DNA of 5,037 bases from Acidimicrobiaceae bacterium. GTDB taxonomy: Bacteria; Actinomycetota; Acidimicrobiia; Acidimicrobiales; RAAP-2. Below the pieces are notes generated by a model. That model was not told the origin of the DNA. It was given only the letters and a program-made list of their open reading frames with translations, and did not search any database. Position numbers and translations under genes: made by a program. Each line of letters begins with the position of its first letter. The first letter of the stretch is position 1. Location of the stretch: NCBI GenBank assembly GCA_003157945.1, contig PMFY01000205.1, forward strand, positions 1-5,037, in the 5' to 3' direction. This document shows positions 1 through 5,037 of the stretch, piece by piece.

Positions 1-227
1 CCCCACGGCGGTCGGGGCGCGACCAGGGCGGCCAGGTGCACGATGGCGTCGTGCCCGCGGGCGGCGTCGAGGACGGCGCCCAGGTCACGGACGTCTCCGA
101 GCCGGTCGACGGCCCCGGATGCACTCGCCGAGCGCTGGAAGCAGGTGACGGCGTCTCCCCGGGCGAGCAGGTGGCTCGCCGTGGCGCGTCCGAGGAGGCT
201 GGAGCCGCCGGTGACCAGGACCTTCAC
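1..227 (-). CDS. oleD: OleD, NAD(P)H-dependent 2-alkyl-3-ketoacid reductase, N-terminal part (C-terminus beyond window)
   Basis: In the Ole pathway, OleD is the extended short-chain dehydrogenase/reductase that reduces the 2-alkyl-3-ketoacid made by OleA to the 2-alkyl-3-hydroxyacid used by OleC. Only 75 codons plus 2 nt are present, against a usual length of roughly 330-350 residues. The visible part is the first half of a Rossmann fold: beta strand MKVLV, then the nucleotide loop TGGSSLLG (residues 6-13), a helix, a GDVRD segment at 45-49 and the HLAA motif at 64-67 typical of extended SDRs. The start is GTG at 227-225, overlapping the oleBC stop as GTGA. No strong ribosome binding site precedes it, which suggests translational coupling to oleBC. 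The loop is odd: the family pattern is TGxxGxxG, and the middle glycine is Ser10 here (codon at 198-200). From this fragment alone it could be any NAD-dependent epimerase/dehydratase; its position after oleA and oleBC makes OleD the best call. Confidence 0.85.
   Translation of the reverse strand, partial: MKVLVTGGSSLLGRATASHLLARGDAVTCFQRSASASGAVDRLGDVRDLGAVLDAARGHDAIVHLAALVAPRPPW
224..227 (-). promoter_or_regulatory. GTGA stop/start overlap joining oleBC to oleD
   Basis: On the minus strand the four bases GTGA contain both the GTG start of oleD (227-225) and the TGA stop of oleBC (226-224). Overlaps of this kind usually mean that ribosomes finishing the upstream gene reinitiate on the next one. 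Only a weak GGA-type purine stretch lies upstream. The coupling itself is inferred from the geometry. Confidence 0.8.
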
Positions 228-2707
228 CGTCCGGCCAGCAGCCGTCCGGCATCGACCGCCAGTGCCGTCCGGTCGATCTTCGACTCGTGCCGTCGGTCGA
301 CGGGCAGCCGACCCACCAGGACGGCGGCCACCGCGACCGGTGCGCTCGCCCGAACCACGGCACGCAGGTCCGCCCCGGCCACCTCGAGGCCGTCCGGCCC
401 GTCCACGACCAGGCACACCACCTGCGCACCCGCCGGGCCGATGCCCACGGCGGCGACGGACCGGGCCACAGCGGTCCGGACGGGCTCCTCGACCGCCACA
501 CTGGCCAGCGGGCCGCCGGCGGTGTCGAGTACATGGGTGCGGCGGCCCAGGTGGAACACCAGCCCTCCGTGCACGTAGCCGACGTCGCCCGTGCGGTGGT
601 AGCGACATCCGCCGACGTCGACCCAGGTGTCGGCGTCGGCCGTCCAGGCGGCGTCGTAGCCGTCGAACATCCACGGGGCTCGCACCAGCAGCTCGCCCCA
701 TGCGTCGCCGGGTACCGGGTCGGCGGGGTCGTCGAGCGAGGTGACCACCACGGAGCATCCGGGGACGGGCCGTCCGGTCGAATTCCCCCCCGACGGTCCG
801 TTCGCCTCGGGCTCGGTGCCGTCGGTGACCGGAAGGCACTCGGTCATACCCCACGGCGTGCGGACGTCGCCGACGGTGACGGCCCGGACCCCTGCGACCA
901 GATCGGGCGGGATCGGCGCGCCGGCCAGCATCACGAGGGCGATCGGGGCGGTCCGGCCGTGAGCGGTGGCCACGATCCGCCGGGCCGAGGCGGGGGACAG
1001 CCACGCCACGGTCACCGTCGCCCTGGCCGTGGCGGCCAGGAGCTCGTCGAACCCGAGGGCGGAGGGCCGCTCGACGGGGAAGTCGGGGCGCACACAGGTC
1101 ATCTGCAGCGACGGCGCGAGCAGCATGAACGGCCCGAACGAGGTGGTGAAGGCGTCGCCCTGGCGCATGTCGAACAGGGGTCCGACCACGTCGCGTTGGG
1201 CGGCCAGTGCACCGTGCGTGTAGCGGACGGCCTTGGCCGGTCCGGTGGCCCCGGAGGTGTGGACGATCGCGGCGACATCGGTGGCCCGGAGCGGGACCGG
1301 GACGAACTCGGCGCCGGCCGGCCCCTCGGGCTCGAGGGCGGCGACGCCGGGCAGCCGGGTCCCCGGGGCCGGTCCCACCACCACCCGGGTGGCGCCCGGG
1401 GCGAACCGCAGGGCGGCGGACAGGCCCACCGTGACACGGGTACCCACCACGAACTTCGGCGCGGCGGCCCGCAGCAGTCGGCGGAGCTGGCGTACACCGG
1501 CGGATGCGTCGGCTACGACCGGCACCCCGCCCGCCTTCCACACGGCACCGGCGGCCACCAGCAGCTCGCAGCTGGGCGGCACCAGCAGTGACACGCGGTC
1601 TCCCGGACGGAGCCCGGCGAGCTGCAGGGTGCGGGCGCCCTGCGAGGACCGGCTGTCGAGGTCGGTCCAGGAGAGGGTTCCGTCCGGACCGTCATAGGCG
1701 AGGGAGGTGTCGTGACGGCGGGTGGCCAGCGAGTCGAGGACGGAGCTGAACGGCGCGGCGGGGTCGGTGTCCCCGGCGGGGTCGGTCACCGATCGACCGC
1801 GCTGGTCGGCCAGCCACCGGGCCACGACCGGGCCGACCGGTGCGTCGAGCGTGACCAGGTGGGCGGCACCGGCGAACCGCTCCACGTCGGCCCCGGGGAT
1901 GCGCGACCGCAGGTCGGCGAGGAAGCGGTCGTGGAACACGGGGTCGCGGCCGCCCCACAGCAGCAGCGTCGGCACCTGCCGTTCGTCGAGGACCGCGGCA
2001 CAGGCCTGGAGCGCCGCGTACGACGGGTCGCCCGGTCCCACCGGGATGTCGGCCACGAAGTCCCGGACCGCCTCGCGTCGCTCCGGCGTGCGGTACGGGG
2101 CGCGCAGGGCGTCGCGGTGTTCACGGGCGGTCATCCGTGCGGTCCCCTCGACGAACGTCGGCGTGCGACGGCAGACGAGGTCGACCAGTCGCCGCGCCAC
2201 GGCGATGAGCGGGGGGACGGCGACGTCGTCGGGCTTGGCCACGGCGGTGTTGCCCAGGACGAGGGCCTCGGCCTGGAGCGGCCCGGAGGCACCGACCGCG
2301 ATGGGCCCGCCCCAGTCGTGGGCCGCCAGGACGAGGGGGCCCTCCACCTCCTGGCGACAGAAGGCGACCAGCTCCGTGACCCGGTCGGCCAGCCGTCGGG
2401 GCCGGCCCCGCTCGGACCAGCCCATTCCCGTCTGGTCGACGGCGATCACCCGCCACGCCGGTGACAGCGTGGTCAGCAGGTCGCGCCACACGTAGCCCCA
2501 CGACGGGTTGCCGTGGACGCAGACCAGCGTGCCGGCCGGACCCGGTCCGGTGTCCAGGACGTGCCAGTCCACCGGACGTCCGTCCGAGCCGTCGATGACG
2601 ACACGCCGGGACCAGGTGGGATCGAGCCCCCAGTCGGACAGCTGGGCGGGCGTCGGGGACAGGACGGGCGCCGCCGGACCGCCGGCGGCGGGCGGGGAGT
2701 CGGGCAC
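224..2707 (-). CDS. oleBC: OleBC fusion: beta-lactone decarboxylase (OleB) joined to ATP-dependent beta-lactone synthetase (OleC)
   Basis: This 827-residue protein joins two enzymes of head-to-head olefin synthesis; the fusion is known from Actinobacteria. Residues about 30-302 are an alpha/beta-hydrolase of the haloalkane dehalogenase-like type. They show HGNPSW (65-70), nucleophile Asp131 in HDWGG (130-134), acid Asp255 in GGRDP and catalytic His283. An Asp nucleophile in place of Ser fits OleB, which decarboxylates the beta-lactone to a cis-olefin. Residues about 318-827 are an AMP-forming synthetase: phosphate loop TSGATGPAK (484-492), TPWGMTE followed by CLPV (617-627), TGD (706-708) and C-terminal RHESKID (806-812) with Lys810. 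The TE-x-LPV and RH-x-SKID patterns fit OleC, which cyclises the 2-alkyl-3-hydroxyacid to a beta-lactone using ATP. GTG at 2707 was chosen because it lies 2 nt after the oleA stop and the next in-frame GTG (Val46) would remove fold residues. The ribosome binding site is weak. The same frame stays open upstream through oleA, but that part is not OleB-like. Confidence 0.95.
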   Translation of the reverse strand: MPDSPPAAGGPAAPVLSPTPAQLSDWGLDPTWSRRVVIDGSDGRPVDWHVLDTGPGPAGTLVCVHGNPSWGYVWRDLLTTLSPAWRVIAVDQTGMGWSERGRPRRLADRVTELVAFCRQEVEGPLVLAAHDWGGPIAVGASGPLQAEALVLGNTAVAKPDDVAVPPLIAVARRLVDLVCRRTPTFVEGTARMTAREHRDALRAPYRTPERREAVRDFVADIPVGPGDPSYAALQACAAVLDERQVPTLLLWGGRDPVFHDRFLADLRSRIPGADVERFAGAAHLVTLDAPVGPVVARWLADQRGRSVTDPAGDTDPAAPFSSVLDSLATRRHDTSLAYDGPDGTLSWTDLDSRSSQGARTLQLAGLRPGDRVSLLVPPSCELLVAAGAVWKAGGVPVVADASAGVRQLRRLLRAAAPKFVVGTRVTVGLSAALRFAPGATRVVVGPAPGTRLPGVAALEPEGPAGAEFVPVPLRATDVAAIVHTSGATGPAKAVRYTHGALAAQRDVVGPLFDMRQGDAFTTSFGPFMLLAPSLQMTCVRPDFPVERPSALGFDELLAATARATVTVAWLSPASARRIVATAHGRTAPIALVMLAGAPIPPDLVAGVRAVTVGDVRTPWGMTECLPVTDGTEPEANGPSGGNSTGRPVPGCSVVVTSLDDPADPVPGDAWGELLVRAPWMFDGYDAAWTADADTWVDVGGCRYHRTGDVGYVHGGLVFHLGRRTHVLDTAGGPLASVAVEEPVRTAVARSVAAVGIGPAGAQVVCLVVDGPDGLEVAGADLRAVVRASAPVAVAAVLVGRLPVDRRHESKIDRTALAVDAGRLLAGR

Positions 2708-2709
2708 GC

Positions 2710-3723
2710 CTACCAGACGAGCTCGGCCGCGGCGCAGTTGAGTCCTGAGCCGATGCCCATCAACAGCACCCGATCGCCGGGCGAGAGCTCCTCCGCGATG
2801 GTGGACAACGTGTAGGGCACGGCGGCGGGGCCCATGTTGCCGAACTGGGGGTAGGTGAGCGGCACCAGGTCCATGTCGACCCCCAGGAGGTCGCACAGCC
2901 TGGTGGTGTGGACGGCGGACACCTGGTGCATGACGTAGCGGTCGCACGCCGTCCACTCCCACCCCGCCTCGACCGATGCGGCAAAGGCCTCCTTGGCGAG
3001 GGCGAGCCCGTTCTCGAGCAGCGCCGCGGTGTCGGTCCGCATGGTGTCGAGGTCGCCGACACACAGGTCGTGATGGACCGTGGCGGCCCGCGTGATCCCA
3101 CCGAGGTAGCGGTGTGCACCCTCGCGTGGCCCGCCCATGACCATGGCCGCGCCGCCCGAACCGAGGGTCAGCGAGGCGAACTGGTCGAAGACGTCGCCCG
3201 CCGTCGCCGTCGGCTGGCGGAGTCGCTCGATGGTCGCCAGCTGGGTGTACCGGCTGCCCTCGCCGTCGACGATCAGCACCGTCGCCGCCTGACCGGTCTC
3301 GATAGCCATGGCGCCGACCTGCATGGCGTTGACGAAGCCCAGGCAGGCGTTGCCGAGGTCGTAGTTGACGCACTCGGGTCCGAGCTCCAGCCGGTGGTGC
3401 ACCGAGCAGGCCACGCTGGGCTCCAGGTGGTGCTTGCAGACCGAGGTGGAGATGAGCAGGTCGACCTCGGCAGGGGCCACGTCGGCCAGCTCGAGGGCCC
3501 GGCGACCGGCCAGGGCCGCCGCCTCGTCGAACGTGACCGCCTCGGGCCACCAGCGGCGCTCGAGGATGCCGGCCACGGAGGCGAGCAGTCCGGGTCGGAT
3601 GCCGCACCGCTCGAACGTGTCTGCCAGCTGTTCGTCGATCCAGGCCGACGTGACGACCTCCGGTGCCTCTGCGTGTCCCACACTCCAGATGGTCGAACGC
3701 GAGAATTCGGTACGGGGGCTCAC
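2710..3723 (-). CDS. oleA: OleA, thiolase-fold acyl-CoA head-to-head condensing enzyme
   Basis: OleA performs a non-decarboxylative Claisen condensation of two long-chain acyl-CoAs to a 2-alkyl-3-ketoacid, the first committed step of olefin synthesis. The protein has 337 residues, matching the family length of about 340. The thiolase/KAS III active site is complete: Cys127 in NACLGF, His266 in MHQVSAVH and Asn296 in FGNMGPA. Glu101 in HLEPSVA matches the glutamate that OleA inserts into the partner subunit's active site, which separates OleA from FabH. A C-terminal glycine loop, GIGSGLNC, is at 323-330. The start is GTG at 3723-3721; an in-frame TAA lies 12 nt upstream, so the gene cannot extend much further, and the N-terminus aligns with the usual OleA start. 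No Shine-Dalgarno is seen, but a TAACCT box ends 6 nt before the start, so the mRNA may be leaderless. It is the first gene of the operon. FabH-like or beta-lactone pathway enzymes are the alternatives, made unlikely by the neighbours. Confidence 0.95.
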   Translation of the reverse strand: MSPRTEFSRSTIWSVGHAEAPEVVTSAWIDEQLADTFERCGIRPGLLASVAGILERRWWPEAVTFDEAAALAGRRALELADVAPAEVDLLISTSVCKHHLEPSVACSVHHRLELGPECVNYDLGNACLGFVNAMQVGAMAIETGQAATVLIVDGEGSRYTQLATIERLRQPTATAGDVFDQFASLTLGSGGAAMVMGGPREGAHRYLGGITRAATVHHDLCVGDLDTMRTDTAALLENGLALAKEAFAASVEAGWEWTACDRYVMHQVSAVHTTRLCDLLGVDMDLVPLTYPQFGNMGPAAVPYTLSTIAEELSPGDRVLLMGIGSGLNCAAAELVW

Positions 3724-3729
3724 CGGCCC

Positions 3730-3757
3730 AGGTTACGACCTCGGCGCCCGCGGTCCG
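3730..3757 (-). promoter_or_regulatory. Candidate leaderless promoter of the oleA-oleBC-oleD operon
   Basis: On the minus strand a TAACCT box (3735-3730) fits the actinobacterial -10 pattern TANNNT. Sixteen nt upstream is CGGACC (3757-3752), which keeps the GAC core of a TTGACA -35 box. The last T of the -10 box is 6 nt from the first base of the oleA GTG, so transcription would begin at or next to the start codon, the arrangement known for leaderless actinobacterial mRNAs. The lack of a ribosome binding site before oleA agrees. The -35 match is poor and this is a prediction by eye. Confidence 0.4.
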
Positions 3758-3848
3758 CGCGACGTCGTCGGCCCCACCGGATCGCACCCGGAGTCCGCGT
3801 GTTTGGCCAGGTCAGGACCGGGCGCACCGGAGGCACCGCCGACGGGCG

Positions 3849-3863
3849 GCCCGGCCCCCGGGC
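3849..3863. repeat. Short GC-rich inverted repeat
   Basis: GCCCG and CGGGC flank a 5-nt GCCCC loop, giving a perfect 5-bp all-GC stem between the two divergent starts. It does not extend further and no T-run follows, so it is not a usual intrinsic terminator. Stems this short are expected by chance in DNA of this composition; a role as an operator is only a possibility. Confidence 0.2.
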
Positions 3864-3895
3864 GACCCGCCGCCGCCCGACCGGCCGACGACCCC

Positions 3896-3924
3896 TGGTG
3901 CCCCGCTCGCCCACGTCGTACCCT
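3896..3924 (+). promoter_or_regulatory. Weak candidate promoter of the sulfatase gene
   Basis: TACCCT at 3919-3924 fits the TANNNT -10 pattern. About 17 nt upstream, TGGTGC (3896-3901) is a poor -35 match. Transcription from it would begin near 3931 and give a leader of roughly 37 nt containing the ribosome binding site at 3951. The match is weak and may be chance. Confidence 0.22.
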
Positions 3925-3950
3925 CGGCGGCGACACCGTGCGGACGCACG

Positions 3951-3958
3951 GGGAGGGG
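3951..3958 (+). promoter_or_regulatory. Ribosome binding site deciding the sulfatase start
   Basis: GGGAGGGG includes the GGAGG core at 3952-3956, complementary to the 3' end of 16S rRNA, 11 nt before ATG 3968. The spacing is slightly long but usable. It favours ATG 3968 over the in-frame GTG at 3938, which lies upstream of it, and over ATG 3995, which has no such stretch before it. Confidence 0.65.
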
Positions 3959-3967
3959 ACGGATCGG

Positions 3968-5037
3968 ATGACCGTGGAGACACGACCGCTGTCGATGGCC
4001 GAGACGCCGCGGTCACCGGCGCCGCAGCCCTACCGCAGCGGGGCGCCGAACGTCCTGGTGATCGTCTTCGACGACCTCGGCTTCGCCCACCTCGGTGGCT
4101 ACGGCTCGGACCTCGAGACACCGACCGTCGACCGGCTGGCCGCCCGGGGGCTCCGGTTCACGAACTTCCACACCACCGCCGTGTGCTCACCCACCCGCTC
4201 GTGCCTGTTGACCGGCCGGAACCACCACCGCGTCGGCATGGGCATGCTCCCCGACCTCCCGACGAACTTTCCCGGATATGCCAGCCACTTCCCGAGATCG
4301 GCGGGAACCCTCGCCCAGATCCTCCGGGCCGACGGCTACGCCACGTTCTGTGTCGGCAAGTGGCACCTCGTGCCCCGCGACGAACGCGACACCGGCCCCT
4401 ACGGGATGTGGCCGACGAGCCTGGGCTTCGACCGCTACTACGGGTTCCTCAACGGTGAGACGAACCAGTGGACGCCCAACCTGGTGCGCGACACGAACCA
4501 CGTCGAGCCGCCGAGGACCCCCGAGGAGGGCTACCACCTGGAGGCCGACCTGGCGGACAACGCCATCGCGTACCTCCGGGAGCTCCGCCTGTCCCATCCC
4601 GACCGCCCCTTCTTCCTCTGGTACGGCTCCGCTGCCCCGCACGCACCCCACCAGGCACCCGAGGAGTGGATCGAGCGCTTCCGGGGCCGCTTCGACGACG
4701 GCTGGGACGCGTGGCGTGAGGCGAACCACCGCCGTCAGATCGAGCTCGGTGTCCTGCCCGCTGGTACCCCGCTGTCCCCCCGTCCATCCTGGGTGGAGGA
4801 GTGGTCGACGATCGACGAGCCCCGGCGTCGCCTCTACGCCCGCATGATGGAGGTCTGCGCGGCGTTCATCGCCCACGCCGACCACCAGGTGGGACGGATC
4901 CTCGACCACCTCGAGGCGACCGGCGAACTCGACCACACGCTCGTCCTGTGCGTCTCGGACAACGGTGCGTCTGCCGAAGGGGGACCCAACGGGACCTACA
5001 ACCAGCTCGGCCACTACATCTCCGACGAGCCCGACGA
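3968..5037 (+). CDS. Type I (formylglycine) sulfatase, arylsulfatase family, N-terminal part (C-terminus beyond window)
   Basis: This is a metal-dependent sulfate ester hydrolase of the alkaline-phosphatase superfamily, cut after 356 codons. The sulfatase signature is C-S-P-T-R (residues 73-77) followed by LTGR (81-84). Cys73 is the residue that formylglycine-generating enzyme converts to the catalytic aldehyde hydrate. Other active-site residues line up with the Pseudomonas aeruginosa arylsulfatase pattern: Asp35 and Asp36 (metal, in FDDLG), Arg77, Lys131 and His133 (GKWH), His225 (APHAPH) and Asp331-Asn332 (DNG, metal). The final lysine expected further downstream lies beyond the window. 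No signal peptide or membrane segment is seen in the first 40 residues, which suggests a cytoplasmic enzyme. Patterns such as GASAEGGPNG resemble the long (about 750-800 residue) actinobacterial and mycobacterial Ats-type arylsulfatases, so more than half is probably missing. The natural substrate cannot be told. It is divergent from oleA and is not part of that operon. Confidence 0.93.
   Translation, partial: MTVETRPLSMAETPRSPAPQPYRSGAPNVLVIVFDDLGFAHLGGYGSDLETPTVDRLAARGLRFTNFHTTAVCSPTRSCLLTGRNHHRVGMGMLPDLPTNFPGYASHFPRSAGTLAQILRADGYATFCVGKWHLVPRDERDTGPYGMWPTSLGFDRYYGFLNGETNQWTPNLVRDTNHVEPPRTPEEGYHLEADLADNAIAYLRELRLSHPDRPFFLWYGSAAPHAPHQAPEEWIERFRGRFDDGWDAWREANHRRQIELGVLPAGTPLSPRPSWVEEWSTIDEPRRRLYARMMEVCAAFIAHADHQVGRILDHLEATGELDHTLVLCVSDNGASAEGGPNGTYNQLGHYISDEPD

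Larger units (their letters stand above)
3724..3967. other. Divergent intergenic region between oleA and the sulfatase gene
   Basis: These 244 nt separate the oleA start (minus) from the sulfatase start (plus). Open frames cross it on both strands, but they are arginine- and proline-rich translations of GC-rich DNA with no recognisable domain, so I do not call a gene. Both genes must take their promoters from here or from within each other. The part near oleA and the stretch around 3911-3925 are the less GC-extreme portions and hold the -10-like boxes listed separately. I see no clear operator, riboswitch or tRNA. Confidence 0.7.

Noticed and set aside
287..1591. 434-codon plus-strand open frame antisense to the OleC part
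   Set aside because: Composition rich in G, H, R and D with no recognisable motif; it is the complementary-strand shadow of a GC-rich gene whose own catalytic motifs are clear.
1799..2620. Haloalkane dehalogenase as the function of the hydrolase half
   Set aside because: The Asp nucleophile and HGNPSW/HDWGG motifs match that family too, but fusion to OleC and the flanking oleA and oleD make OleB the correct assignment.
2710..3723. FabH (3-oxoacyl-ACP synthase III of fatty acid synthesis)
   Set aside because: Same fold and Cys-His-Asn triad, but Glu101 in the HLEPSVA motif and the ole neighbourhood identify OleA; no other fatty acid synthesis genes are nearby.
224..3787. A single 1187-codon minus-strand open frame starting at 3787
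   Set aside because: Its first 360 codons read oleA in the wrong frame and give arginine/glycine-rich sequence with no domain. Recognisable OleB sequence only begins after the GTG at 2707.
3720..4121. 133-codon minus-strand open frame in the divergent intergenic region
   Set aside because: Almost entirely arginine, proline, serine and glycine, overlaps the sulfatase start, and has no ribosome binding site or motif.
2908..4458. 516-codon plus-strand open frame spanning oleA antisense, the intergenic region and the sulfatase start
   Set aside because: It crosses three unrelated contexts, has no domain, and overlaps the well-supported sulfatase in a different frame.
4187..5014. 275-codon minus-strand open frame antisense to the sulfatase
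   Set aside because: Valine- and glycine-rich shadow; the plus strand carries the full set of sulfatase active-site residues.
1..5037. CRISPR arrays, tRNA or rRNA genes, insertion sequences, intrinsic terminators
   Set aside because: I saw no regularly spaced repeats, cloverleaf-like segments, transposase sequence or GC stem followed by a T-run anywhere in the window.

Overview
The window is very GC-rich, with G or C at most third codon positions and long spurious open frames on the non-coding strands. It carries a three-gene cluster on the minus strand and the 5' part of a divergent gene on the plus strand. The cluster order is oleA, then a fused oleBC, then oleD (cut by the left edge). A single OleB-OleC fusion polypeptide is the arrangement known from Actinobacteria, and together with the base composition it points to a high-GC actinobacterium. 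I cannot narrow the host further from this sequence.

Layout. Positions 1-227 (minus) hold the N-terminal 75 codons of OleD. Positions 224-2707 (minus) hold OleBC, 827 residues. Positions 2710-3723 (minus) hold OleA, 337 residues. The oleA stop and oleBC start are 2 nt apart, and the oleBC stop overlaps the oleD start in a GTGA tetranucleotide, so the three genes look like one translationally coupled operon. All three begin with GTG. Positions 3724-3967 are a 244-nt divergent intergenic region with no credible gene. It holds a possible leaderless promoter for oleA and a purine-rich ribosome binding site for the gene on the other side. From 3968 to the right edge runs a type I sulfatase of the long cytoplasmic actinobacterial kind, cut after 356 codons.

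How the genes work together (family knowledge): OleA joins two fatty acyl-CoAs head to head into a 2-alkyl-3-ketoacid. OleD reduces the ketone to the 2-alkyl-3-hydroxyacid. The OleC part uses ATP to close this to a beta-lactone. The OleB part decarboxylates the lactone to a long-chain internal cis-olefin. All catalytic residues I would expect are visible in OleA, OleB and OleC, so the pathway looks intact, apart from an unusual serine in the nucleotide-binding loop of the visible part of OleD. The sulfatase has no obvious biochemical link to olefin synthesis.

The main system is a known one. The points worth a second look are the OleD glycine-to-serine change, the possible leaderless start of oleA, the short OleB-OleC linker, and the sulfatase neighbour.
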